Shown: in pieces, positions 24,875 to 32,650 of the stretch
Layout of the letters: each line of letters opens with the position of its first letter
Numbering within the stretch: the first letter of the stretch is position 1
Origin: Pseudocitrobacter cyperus
GTDB taxonomy: Bacteria; Pseudomonadota; Gammaproteobacteria; Enterobacterales; Enterobacteriaceae
Assembly: GCF_039889165.1 (NCBI RefSeq)
Contig: NZ_JAYMYY010000002.1
Location: 186,001-250,000 of the forward strand
DNA: 64,000 nucleotides
Direction: 5' to 3'
The notes under the pieces: generated by a model
What the model saw: only the letters and a program-made list of their open reading frames with translations
Databases searched by the model: none
Told to the model about the DNA's origin: nothing
Made by a program: the position numbers and the translations under genes

Positions 24875-25369
24875 ATGAGTATCTCATTTGTCCGCATAGA
24901 TGACCGCGTCATCCATGGGCAACTCGTCACCCGCTGGGCAAAAGAGCTGCCTTGTGACGGCATTGTCGCCATTGATGACGCAGTCGCAGCCGACCCCCTG
25001 CTCTCGTCCGTGATGAAAGGCGCAGTACCGGATACAAAAGTCTGGCTGTTTAACACCGCGACGGCCATTGAAAAGTTGCCAAAAGTGATCGCCAGCGAGA
25101 AGCGTTATTTTGTGATTGGTAAATCCCCGCTCACGCTGCAACGTATCGAACAGGCCGGTATTAGCCTGAAAAACGCCAACGGAAAAATCAACGTTGGCCC
25201 GATGAGCGCCCGTGCAAATACCACAACCATCGGCCCGAACCAATCCGTCAACAGCGACGAAATCGCAGCCTTCAACTGGCTAATGGAACAGGGCCATCAT
25301 ATCGAATTTCGTCTGGTTCCCGATGCCAGTTTTTATAGCTGGCAGGATGCCCGGCAAAAACTGAAATAA
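24875..25369 (+). CDS. Mannose-class PTS enzyme IIB
   Basis: 164-residue EIIB of the mannose/sorbose class. RIDDRVIHGQLVTRWAK near the N terminus contains the phosphorylation-site histidine (His14). The rest (VKGAVPD-type loop, KINVGPMSAR) fits the family. The ATG at 24875 is preceded by AAGGAG, and the longer in-frame start overlaps EIIA without support. Here A and B are separate proteins, unlike the fused ManX of E. coli. Confidence 0.93.
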   Translation: MSISFVRIDDRVIHGQLVTRWAKELPCDGIVAIDDAVAADPLLSSVMKGAVPDTKVWLFNTATAIEKLPKVIASEKRYFVIGKSPLTLQRIEQAGISLKNANGKINVGPMSARANTTTIGPNQSVNSDEIAAFNWLMEQGHHIEFRLVPDASFYSWQDARQKLK

Positions 25370-25379
25370 GGAGCATACG

Positions 25380-26177
25380 ATGATTTTCGAAGCCACACTC
25401 ATTGGCATACTCTGTTACCTTGGCGCATTAAGTTGCCCCTGGTTACTGGGTCTGACGGGCGGTTGGTATTTGATTACGCGACCGCTGGTATCGGGTCTAC
25501 TGGTCGGTCTAATCCTGGGGGATGTAAAAACGGGCATTATGATCGGCGTTGCCGTGCAGGCGGTTTATATTGCGATGGTGACGCCCGGCGGCTCAATGCC
25601 CGCCGACTTAAACTTTGTCGCTTATCCCGCCATTGCGCTGGGGATCCTTTCAGGGCAAGGGCCGGAGGTTGCGGTAGCGCTGGCGGCAACCATCGGTATT
25701 GCCGGGACGATTCTGTTTAATACCATGATGGTCGTCAACTCATTCTGGAACCATCGCGCCGACACCGCCATTGAGCGGGATGATGCGCGCGGCATCTATC
25801 TCAACAGTGTGATCTTCCCGCAGGCAACGAACTTCATACTGCGCTTCGTCCCCACCTTTATCGCCGTCTATTTTGGCTCGCAGTACATCAGCGGCTTTAT
25901 GGAAAGCCTGCCCAATGTGGTGCTCTCCACGATGAACGTGCTGGGCGGCATCCTTCCCGCGGTTGGGATAGCCATTCTGTTAAAACAGATAATCAAAAAC
26001 TACACCATGTTGATTTACTTCCTGGTCGGCTTCGTGTGCATCGTTTTTCTGAAGCTGAATATGGTGGCGCTGGTGATCGTCGGCGCACTACTGGCGTTGA
26101 TTCACTACAACTACAAACCTGAAGCTCCGGTCGCGGCAACGCCTGCGGCAAAGGTCGACGATGAGGATGAATTTTGA
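25380..26177 (+). CDS. Mannose-class PTS enzyme IIC
   Basis: 265-residue membrane permease subunit of the mannose/sorbose class (PTS-EIIC type 2, ManY-like). There are about eight hydrophobic segments, with the family motif GLILGDVKTGIMIGVAVQAVY near residue 42 and the following MVTPGGSMPADLNFVAYPAI. An alanine/proline and acidic cytoplasmic tail ends the protein. The stop overlaps the EIID start by 4 bp (ATGA type), indicating coupled synthesis of the two membrane subunits. Confidence 0.93.
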   Translation: MIFEATLIGILCYLGALSCPWLLGLTGGWYLITRPLVSGLLVGLILGDVKTGIMIGVAVQAVYIAMVTPGGSMPADLNFVAYPAIALGILSGQGPEVAVALAATIGIAGTILFNTMMVVNSFWNHRADTAIERDDARGIYLNSVIFPQATNFILRFVPTFIAVYFGSQYISGFMESLPNVVLSTMNVLGGILPAVGIAILLKQIIKNYTMLIYFLVGFVCIVFLKLNMVALVIVGALLALIHYNYKPEAPVAATPAAKVDDEDEF

Positions 26178-26995
26178 TGGAAGAACGTAAACTCACACGC
26201 ACGGATTTGCGCCGCTGCTGGCGGGCATGGATGATGCACAACCTCTCGTCGATGAGCTTTGAACGTCTGCAATCTTTTGGCTTCTGCCTGAGTATGCTGC
26301 CGGTCGCGAAAAAACTCTATCCCGACCCCGCCGAACGCACCGAAATGTTGCGCCGCCACGCGTCGTTCTACAACACCGAACCGCAGCTTGGCGCAATCGT
26401 CAACGGCATGGCGCTGGGTCTGGAGGAGAAAAAAGCCAACGGCGAACCTATTGACGGCGAAACGATCAACACGCTGAAAGTCGGCCTGATGGGGCCAATT
26501 GCAGGGATCGGCGACTCCATGATCCCCGGGATGTTAATCCCGATTTTGCTCAGTATCGGCATGGCGCTGGCCGCCGGCGGAAACGTGCTCGGGCCGCTGT
26601 TTTATATTGTTGCCTGGCTGGCGATCATTATCCCCGGGTCGTGGTTCCTGTTTCTGAAAGGCTACCAGATGGGTTCCGGTTCGGTGGAGATGCTGGTCAG
26701 CAGTAAATCCACACGTCTGCGTGAAGCCCTGTCATTGCTGGGCGTTTTTGTGATGGGCGGCGTCGCGGCAAGTTATGTCAAACTCGGCACCGGGCTGGAG
26801 TTCATCACTAAAGACGGGGTAAATATTCATCTTCAACAGATGCTGGATGGCATCTTCCCGCAGCTTCTGCCGCTGATCGTGGTACTGGGTACCTGGTATG
26901 TGATGGCAAAACGCGGAGTCTCTCCGGTCAAAGCCATGTTGTTGTTGCTGGTTGTAGCGGCGATTGGCGTGGCAAGTGGCCTGTTTGCCGGGTAA
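26174..26995 (+). CDS. Mannose-class PTS enzyme IID
   Basis: 273-residue membrane subunit of the mannose/sorbose class (ManZ-like). The N terminus LTRTDLRRCWRAWMMHNLSS and the motif GPIAGIGDSMIPGMLIPI near residue 112 are family hallmarks. It forms the sugar channel with EIIC. Last gene of the operon; its TAA lies inside a REP element, and the next gene converges on it. Confidence 0.94.
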   Translation: MMEERKLTRTDLRRCWRAWMMHNLSSMSFERLQSFGFCLSMLPVAKKLYPDPAERTEMLRRHASFYNTEPQLGAIVNGMALGLEEKKANGEPIDGETINTLKVGLMGPIAGIGDSMIPGMLIPILLSIGMALAAGGNVLGPLFYIVAWLAIIIPGSWFLFLKGYQMGSGSVEMLVSSKSTRLREALSLLGVFVMGGVAASYVKLGTGLEFITKDGVNIHLQQMLDGIFPQLLPLIVVLGTWYVMAKRGVSPVKAMLLLLVVAAIGVASGLFAG

Positions 26996-27024
26996 GACGC
27001 GCCTGATGGCGCGGCGCTTACCCG
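26986..27024. repeat. REP element overlapping the EIID stop codon
   Basis: GCCGGGTAAG and CTTACCCGAC arms bracket a GC-rich centre. The first arm includes the last codons and TAA of the EIID gene. It lies between convergent operons and may serve both 3' ends. Confidence 0.75.
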
Positions 27025-27033
27025 ACAGGAAGG

Positions 27034-27804
27034 CTACGGGTGAAAGTTATGCCATAGTCCGGCGGTTTTATCCGGACGCGAGATAAACTGAAAGCGCGCC
27101 GGGCAATCAATAAACTGTTGATATACCGGCGCCGCCGTAATACCAAATTCGGTATACTGACGCGGCGTCACCGCCTGTAGTCGCCCGGGAACATAACGGC
27201 TGTTATGTTGCCAGACAATCTGCTTTTCCTGCACCAGCGGATACCATGCCAGCCCTTTATATGACCGCACCGCGTCATATTCAAAACCATATTCACGATC
27301 GCACCACGCGCCAAAGGTTAAGGGTACCTCGGGATCGGCAGAGATCGTGGCATGCCCCCAGCCCGGCGGCACCAGGACTTTCTCGCCAGGCCCTGCAAGC
27401 ACGGCGAAACAGCGCCCGGGATCGTCAGCCACATATTCCTGCATATAAATAATGGCCTTACCCTGCCAGATTTCGTAAAGCTCCGGCGGCGACCAACCAC
27501 TATGCTGGCTGATTTTGTGGATATGCCCCTGGCTACGCACCGGTTCATCGCCTAGCTGTCCTGCAGCATAAGTCACAACCCCAAACAGCAGCATTCGCTT
27601 TTGCAACTCTTCGCGATCCTGTATCCGGGCGACATCCATCGCAATGGCGTACACCTCATTCGGCCCCTGACACGCCGGATCTCGCAACGATGCGCGGATC
27701 TGATCCAACGTGCGGATCTCCGGCATTGGCCCGGTGACATCCTCGCCATAGCTGAATCCGAGCGGATGATGGGTGATAGACATGTCCAGACCATAATCAG
27801 TCAT
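27034..27804 (-). CDS. Cupin-type glucose-6-phosphate-isomerase-like protein 2
   Basis: 256 residues resembling the archaeal-type cupin phosphoglucose isomerases (PF06560 class). Probable metal ligands are in SQGHIHKI (His pair near 95), Glu of PPELYEIW and the later His in VPPGWGHATI, with the buried Tyr/Glu-rich cupin strands between. Residues 1-60 add a helical lead (MTDYGLDMSITHHPLGFSYG) and the C-terminal ~80 residues extend past the cupin. It starts at the ATG at 27804 after GGGAGG, overlapping the preceding gene by 8 bp. The reaction is inferred only; an epimerase or isomerase on another phosphosugar is equally possible. Confidence 0.8.
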   Translation of the reverse strand: MTDYGLDMSITHHPLGFSYGEDVTGPMPEIRTLDQIRASLRDPACQGPNEVYAIAMDVARIQDREELQKRMLLFGVVTYAAGQLGDEPVRSQGHIHKISQHSGWSPPELYEIWQGKAIIYMQEYVADDPGRCFAVLAGPGEKVLVPPGWGHATISADPEVPLTFGAWCDREYGFEYDAVRSYKGLAWYPLVQEKQIVWQHNSRYVPGRLQAVTPRQYTEFGITAAPVYQQFIDCPARFQFISRPDKTAGLWHNFHP

Positions 27805-28351
27805 GATGCACCTCCCACCCCTCTGATGAGACCATGACTCGCAGGGCAAAACCGTTAGCCAGCGCGGCATAATCATGCCCCGCCACACCCGGCCATACGG
27901 CCAGCGCCGAAAGCACCTCGCCGCCGGTATTAATTAAACGATGAGCGGTAAACCCCGGAATAATGTGAACAGACCCGGTAAAGACCTTTTCCAGCCGCGC
28001 TTCGCCTTGTTCATTCTGCAGCAGTAGCAGGCCGTTTCCACGCAGGCCAAAATAGACCTCGCCCTGTTCACGACGTGCGTGAAAATGCCCACGGGTCATA
28101 AAATATTCGCCGCCGACACGGCCTGGATAAAGGTGGGTAACGCCAGTGTAGAGTTCACCTTCTGCGGGGGAAGTCGCGAGCATCTCAACGTCATAGATTA
28201 CCTGTTCGCCAGGCAGTTGCTGACGTGCGGGTTCATCGGCAAAGATGCCAGCGAGATCCCGGAGCCGCGTTGATTTAGATAATAGCGGGCCGTCGGCGAA
28301 AGCGCCGCTCGCCCAATCCACTTGTGGTGGCTGAATATCAGGAAGATTCAT
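27797..28351 (-). CDS. Cupin-type glucose-6-phosphate-isomerase-like protein 1
   Basis: 184 residues, close to the ~190 of archaeal cupin phosphoglucose isomerases. The motif TRGHFHARREQGEVYFGLRG supplies the His-x-His and Glu metal ligands, and IIPGFTAHRLINTG the third histidine. The ATG at 28351 has GGAG upstream; a longer in-frame start at 28420 would run through the operator and is rejected. First gene of a two-gene operon controlled by operator O3 and a CRP site. Its duplicate follows with an 8-bp overlap. Confidence 0.85.
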   Translation of the reverse strand: MNLPDIQPPQVDWASGAFADGPLLSKSTRLRDLAGIFADEPARQQLPGEQVIYDVEMLATSPAEGELYTGVTHLYPGRVGGEYFMTRGHFHARREQGEVYFGLRGNGLLLLQNEQGEARLEKVFTGSVHIIPGFTAHRLINTGGEVLSALAVWPGVAGHDYAALANGFALRVMVSSEGWEVHHD

Positions 28352-28395
28352 ATGTGTCTCCGGCCCGAGGAGAACAGCACGTTTAGCATAGCGGA

Positions 28396-28407
28396 TTAAT
28401 CGATTAA
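28396..28407. promoter_or_regulatory. LacI-family operator O3 (cupin isomerase promoter)
   Basis: TTAATCGATTAA within the 16-mer GGTTAATCGATTAATC read on the minus strand, identical to O2 at the PTS promoter. It lies 45 bp before the start of the first cupin gene and ties both operons to the same repressor. Confidence 0.85.
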
Positions 28408-28429
28408 CCTGACAATTCACTCAGGACAT

Positions 28430-28445
28430 TGTGGGATGTGTCACA
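28430..28445. promoter_or_regulatory. CRP-like site of the cupin operon
   Basis: TGTGGGATGTGTCACA has one mismatch to TGTGA-N6-TCACA and lies 22 bp upstream of operator O3. Confidence 0.65.
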
Positions 28446-28455
28446 CTCTAAAATC

Positions 28456-28483
28456 AAAGTTCTGACCGGGTGGCCAGAACTTT
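28456..28483 (-). terminator. Probable terminator of citCDEFXG
   Basis: AAAGTTCTG/CAGAACTTT 9-bp stem with a 10-nt GC-rich loop, followed on the minus strand by GATTTTAG, about 22 bp after the citG stop. It also separates the citrate operon from the cupin operon promoter. Confidence 0.6.
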
Positions 28484-28505
28484 CCGCTAATCGGCCAGCA
28501 ACGGA

Positions 28506-29402
28506 TTAGTCGCGGTAAAGCGCCCCTGCCGGGAAATGACTTAAAAACCAGGTAACAGCCAACAAATCGGCGCTGCCGCCGGGGCTGAGATGACGGAGAA
28601 TCAGTTCATCATCAAGCTGTTGCATCGCTTCAATTCCCCCTTTCGCCAGCACACCACCTTCCCATAGCAGTTCCTGCGCCTGCTGCTGGACGTAGTAAAG
28701 GCCTTCGAGCCCGCCACGCGCCACCAGATTGGTATCATCATTCCAGGCCATCAGATGCAACAGCGTTTGCAGTAGCGCCAGATTGGTGTCGCCCCACTCT
28801 TCCATCACCCGGTTGTACACCGGTAATGCCTGGGTTCGCACGGTGCAAAAACCGCTTTCCGCCTCACCACGTGCACCGGACAAGCCAAACTGCAGAAAAT
28901 GCGCCTCGCTTTTGCTAAGCCCGCCGCCCTTCGACACGGACAACTCTTTCGCCACCAGATGACGGCAGAAGCGGGCGACAACATCACAAATACGATTTTG
29001 TTCAAGCGGCTCTTTTTTAGCGTTCAGACGGCCTATCGCCGCAGACAACAGCCCAAATGCGAAAATTGCGCCACGATGCGTATTTACGCCGCCAGTGACC
29101 TGAAGCATATCGCATTCGCAGGCGAGGCCAATCGGCCTCAGCATAGGTAGCACGGCCTGCGCTTCCCCCAATGCCGACTCGAACCCCATACGATAAAAGC
29201 GGGTCATCCACGGCACGATAGCTGCGGTGCTTCTTTCAAAGGACGCCAGATCCATGTCTTTGTGTGCACCCGTGTTACGAATATCGACAAGCCCAGGCTT
29301 CGGCGTCAGTCGTACCTCCGTCAGTAAGGCGGAACGCACCAGGTTCTCCAGACGCTCTTCAGTAAAAGAGCTGACGGTATCAGCCGTTAATATCTCGCTC
29401 AT
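28506..29402 (-). CDS. citG: CitG, triphosphoribosyl-dephospho-CoA synthase
   Basis: 298-residue enzyme that makes the precursor of the citrate lyase prosthetic group from dephospho-CoA and ATP. Family motifs: LLTEVRLTPKPGLVDIRNTG near residue 27, HKDMDLASFERS, and TGGVNTHRGAIFAFGLL near residue 97, with SPGGSADLLAVTWFL near the C terminus. The ATG at 29402 (MSEILTADTVSS) lies 22 bp inside the end of citX, so translation is coupled. Last gene of citCDEFXG. Confidence 0.95.
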   Translation of the reverse strand: MSEILTADTVSSFTEERLENLVRSALLTEVRLTPKPGLVDIRNTGAHKDMDLASFERSTAAIVPWMTRFYRMGFESALGEAQAVLPMLRPIGLACECDMLQVTGGVNTHRGAIFAFGLLSAAIGRLNAKKEPLEQNRICDVVARFCRHLVAKELSVSKGGGLSKSEAHFLQFGLSGARGEAESGFCTVRTQALPVYNRVMEEWGDTNLALLQTLLHLMAWNDDTNLVARGGLEGLYYVQQQAQELLWEGGVLAKGGIEAMQQLDDELILRHLSPGGSADLLAVTWFLSHFPAGALYRD

Positions 29403-29931
29403 AGTTCTCAATCCTTTGGGTGATTTCATCCAGCAACAGATCCAGCGAATGCGTTCTGGCGCGCGCGCAAACATGGGCATTGTTCTCACAAAGCAGACAA
29501 CGACGCCCCGGAAGATTAAGCTCCCGTCGCGAAACCGCCACGCCCGCCACATCAATCACGTCAACATCCCACAGGCGCCCCAGAGGATGCGCCTGTTCGA
29601 GACCAACCAGCGCCTCTTTCAATGTTAAAGGCGACGCGCAGACCGCCATCATCCATTCCGGCCCACTGTTCGCATCACTCCATAAAAGGCCATCGGTATG
29701 CCAGTCATGATGCAGACACAGGGAAAAAACGGCGTCACAGGCTGCATCTGCCACGCTGCGCCACTTTGGGCTGTTTTTCACCGGGCCAGGCGCGACGAGC
29801 GTAAAAGAGACGACCGGCTGGTGATAAAGCGCCAGCAGCCTCTGCTGACGTGCAGCGCGCCTGTCGCGCGCCAGCAGCATCTCTTCCAGCGTGACTGGTC
29901 GACCGCCCGACAGCAGGTCTGCGCGTCTCAT
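29380..29931 (-). CDS. citX: CitX, holo-citrate lyase synthase
   Basis: 183-residue transferase that attaches phosphoribosyl-dephospho-CoA to the serine of CitD. The family motif HPLGRLWDVDVIDV is near residue 117, followed by the C-terminal Cys-rich CLLCENNAHVCARARTHS. Its ATG overlaps the citF stop by one base (TGATG). CitX is a separate gene here, as in Klebsiella, rather than fused to citG as in some bacteria. Confidence 0.95.
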   Translation of the reverse strand: MRRADLLSGGRPVTLEEMLLARDRRAARQQRLLALYHQPVVSFTLVAPGPVKNSPKWRSVADAACDAVFSLCLHHDWHTDGLLWSDANSGPEWMMAVCASPLTLKEALVGLEQAHPLGRLWDVDVIDVAGVAVSRRELNLPGRRCLLCENNAHVCARARTHSLDLLLDEITQRIENYERDING

Positions 29932-31451
29932 CAGGCTTTAACCTGACGGATAACGTCAATCACCGAGCCATCGCGGTAGCGCACGACGGCAACAACACGA
30001 TCGATAAATTCAATCGGTTGAGGTTTACCGGTGAGTTGTTCCGCGCGCTGTTGCAGTTGTTCAATGGTCATTAACGGGACGCCTGCGTCGCGCAGATTGT
30101 CGATCAGATCCTGACGCGCCGGATTCACCGCAATGCCGTGATCCGTCACCAGCACATCGACGCTGGCGCCCGGTGTGACGGTGGTAAGGACTTTTTCCAC
30201 CACGCAGGGAATACGCCCGCGCACCAGGGGCGCGGTAATAATCGTGAGATCCGCCCCCGCCGCCGTGTCGCTGTGCCCGCCGGATGCGCCGCGCAGTACG
30301 CCATTCGATCCGGTCATGACGTTTACGTTGAAATTCACGTCAATTTCGAGCGCGCTTAGCATCACCACATTCAGGCGTTCGCAGGCCGCCCCTTTTGAAC
30401 CAGGATTAGCATATTGATTGGTAGAGATTTCGATATGATGCGGGTTCTGCGCCAGAGAACGGGCTGCATCGCCATCAAAAGATTGGGTATCCAGCAGCGC
30501 TTTAATCAGCCCTTTCTCATGTAGATCGACCATGGTGCCGGTGATCCCGCCCAGACCAAAACTGGCGGTAATATTCTGACGGCGCATTTTGTCTTCAAGG
30601 AAACGCGATACCGCCAGCGATGCCCCGCCCGTACCGGTCTGCAATGAGAAGCCATCTTTAAAATAGCCTGAATGCTCAATGATTTTGGCGGCCTCACGGG
30701 CAATCAACAGCTCGCGCGGGTTGCTGGACAAGCGAATCGCGCCTGCCGTGATCTTCGCAGGATCGCCAACCTCATCAACCTGGACGATAAAATCCACCTG
30801 ATCCTGCGCAATGCTGGCCGGGTAGTTCGGATAACTCACCCACTCTTCGGTCAGCAGAACCACGCATTTGGCGTATTCGGCATCCACTTTCGCATAGCCC
30901 AACGAACCGCAGCGAGACTTGCCACTGAAACCATTGGCATTACCAAATTCATCACAGCACGGCACACCGAGGAAGGCGACATCGATATTCAGCTCGCCGC
31001 TCTGAATCAGTTTTACGCGGCCGCCGTGAGAGTGGATCTGCACCGGGTTTTCCATCAAACCGGCGGAGATCTCTTCGCCCAGTTTGCCACGCAGCCCGGA
31101 GGTATAAATCTGCCGCAGGACACCGTTTTTAATGTGTTCGATAAGCGGCCAGTGGGCGTCAATCAGGGAACTGGAAGCCAGGGTCAGATCGCGAAATCCC
31201 ATTTCGGCCAGTTTTTCCATCACCATATTGACGACCTTATCGCCGCCGCGGAACGCATGGTGGAAGGAGATCGTCATACCATTCTTAAGCCCGGAACGGC
31301 GGATCGCCTCTTCGAGTGAATCACAAATCTTACGCTGGCGTTTCTGGGTTTCACTCGCCAGCCAGGGGCTGTTGGTTGTCACCCCTTCGTAGGGCTGTAA
31401 TCCTTCCGGTACGACATATTGCTGCTTCAGCATTGCTACAGTCTCTTTCAT
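29931..31451 (-). CDS. citF: CitF, citrate lyase alpha subunit
   Basis: 506-residue citrate:acetyl-ACP transferase subunit. It exchanges the acetyl group on CitD for citrate. Conserved stretches include FHHAFRGGDKVVNMV near residue 64, SLQTGTGGASLAVSRFLEDK near residue 270 and GSNGVLRGASGGHSDTAAGA near residue 395. The ATG at 31451 (MKETVAMLKQQY) follows AGGAAG and matches recalled Klebsiella CitF; the 78-bp upstream extension overlaps citE and is not supported. Confidence 0.97.
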   Translation of the reverse strand: MKETVAMLKQQYVVPEGLQPYEGVTTNSPWLASETQKRQRKICDSLEEAIRRSGLKNGMTISFHHAFRGGDKVVNMVMEKLAEMGFRDLTLASSSLIDAHWPLIEHIKNGVLRQIYTSGLRGKLGEEISAGLMENPVQIHSHGGRVKLIQSGELNIDVAFLGVPCCDEFGNANGFSGKSRCGSLGYAKVDAEYAKCVVLLTEEWVSYPNYPASIAQDQVDFIVQVDEVGDPAKITAGAIRLSSNPRELLIAREAAKIIEHSGYFKDGFSLQTGTGGASLAVSRFLEDKMRRQNITASFGLGGITGTMVDLHEKGLIKALLDTQSFDGDAARSLAQNPHHIEISTNQYANPGSKGAACERLNVVMLSALEIDVNFNVNVMTGSNGVLRGASGGHSDTAAGADLTIITAPLVRGRIPCVVEKVLTTVTPGASVDVLVTDHGIAVNPARQDLIDNLRDAGVPLMTIEQLQQRAEQLTGKPQPIEFIDRVVAVVRYRDGSVIDVIRQVKA

Positions 31452-31461
31452 GGTTTCTTCC

Positions 31462-32331
31462 TTAATCACGAATACCGGAAGCCGACAGAGCCACCACTTT
31501 TCGTGCATGGTCGATAATCGGGCCGTCAATCATTTTGCCGTTGAGCGAGACGACGCCCAGCCCACGAGACTCAGCCTCTTCTGCGGCGGCAATCACTTCG
31601 AATGCGTGGTCAACTTCTTTGCGCGTCGGTGAATAGGCCTGATGAAGAAGCTCGATCTGACGTGGGTTCACCAACGATTTACCGTTAAATCCAAGCCCTT
31701 TCGCCAGTTGCACTTCTTTCAGGAACCCTTCTTCGTCGTTAATATCCGACCAGACGACGTCATAAGCGGCAATGCCCGCGACACGCGCCGCATGCAGCAC
31801 GGCACAGCGGGCATAGAACAGCTCCGTACCATCGCCACGGCTGGTTCCCATATCCATCACATAATCGAAGGCCGCCAGCGCAATCGCGACCATACGCGGG
31901 CTGGAGGTCGCAATCTCGACGGCGTTTACCACCCCTCTCGCTGATTCAATCGCCGCCATCAGTTTGGTACTGCCCACTTCGCGCCCGCACTCGCGTTCGA
32001 TGCGCGCAACCTGCGCTTCCAGCTCCAGCACATCATCTTTGCTATCGGTTTTCGGCAGGCGAACGATATTTGCCCCGCCACGTACCACCGCTTCCAAATC
32101 GGCCAAACCAAATGGCGTGTTCAACGGGTTAATGCGCACGACTCTTTCCACATCCTGGTAGAAAGGGTGCTGCAGAGCATGGTGAACAAGCAGACGGGCG
32201 GTATCTTTCTCGCGTAGCGACACGGCATCTTCGAGATCAAACATCACTGCATCCGCACCGTACACGAACGAGGTGCTCAACATGGCCGCATTCGCGCCGG
32301 GAATAAACAACATACTGCGACGAGGTCTCAT
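31462..32331 (-). CDS. citE: CitE, citrate lyase beta subunit
   Basis: 289-residue citryl-ACP lyase that splits citryl-CitD to acetyl-CitD and oxaloacetate. HpcH/HpaI-fold motifs: MLFIPGANAAMLSTS at the N terminus, DAVMFDLEDAVSLREKD near residue 30 (metal acidic residues), LMAAIESARGVVNAVEIA near residue 128 and FDYVMDMGTSRGDGTEL near residue 160. The ATG at 32331 overlaps the citD stop (ATGA) and has GGAG upstream; ATG 32343 would add four residues. Length equals recalled Klebsiella CitE. Confidence 0.97.
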   Translation of the reverse strand: MRPRRSMLFIPGANAAMLSTSFVYGADAVMFDLEDAVSLREKDTARLLVHHALQHPFYQDVERVVRINPLNTPFGLADLEAVVRGGANIVRLPKTDSKDDVLELEAQVARIERECGREVGSTKLMAAIESARGVVNAVEIATSSPRMVAIALAAFDYVMDMGTSRGDGTELFYARCAVLHAARVAGIAAYDVVWSDINDEEGFLKEVQLAKGLGFNGKSLVNPRQIELLHQAYSPTRKEVDHAFEVIAAAEEAESRGLGVVSLNGKMIDGPIIDHARKVVALSASGIRD

Positions 32332-32621
32332 AACGCACTCCATTGAATTTCCGTTTTCTCTGCCGCACGCAGCGCCGCCGCCTGCACCCTGGCCCGCAAA
32401 ATACACTCCAGCGCGCCTTTGTCATCGATGCTGACCTGAGCGCGTTCGACGCCAAGTTTCGCCAGCGTTTCCCGCACCACCTGCTCAATCGCTGTGCCGA
32501 ATTGCTGTTTTACCAGGCTCTCCAGCTCCAGCCGGATCCCTGGCTCCGAGGAGGGGCCAATCCTGATCATCACATCGCTGGATTCCAGCGTGCCTGCCAG
32601 GGCATCTTTAATGATTTCCAT
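32328..32621 (-). CDS. citD: CitD, citrate lyase acyl carrier protein
   Basis: 97-residue gamma subunit. Ser14 in GTLESSDVMIRI is the expected attachment site of the phosphoribosyl-dephospho-CoA arm, and RLELESLVKQQFG with DDKGALECILRARVQAA completes the family pattern. It lies between citC and citE and overlaps citE by 4 bp. It swings acetyl and citryl groups between CitF and CitE. Confidence 0.97.
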   Translation of the reverse strand: MEIIKDALAGTLESSDVMIRIGPSSEPGIRLELESLVKQQFGTAIEQVVRETLAKLGVERAQVSIDDKGALECILRARVQAAALRAAEKTEIQWSAL

Positions 32622-32650
32622 AAGTTATGTTCCTTGTTAACGGTATTACG

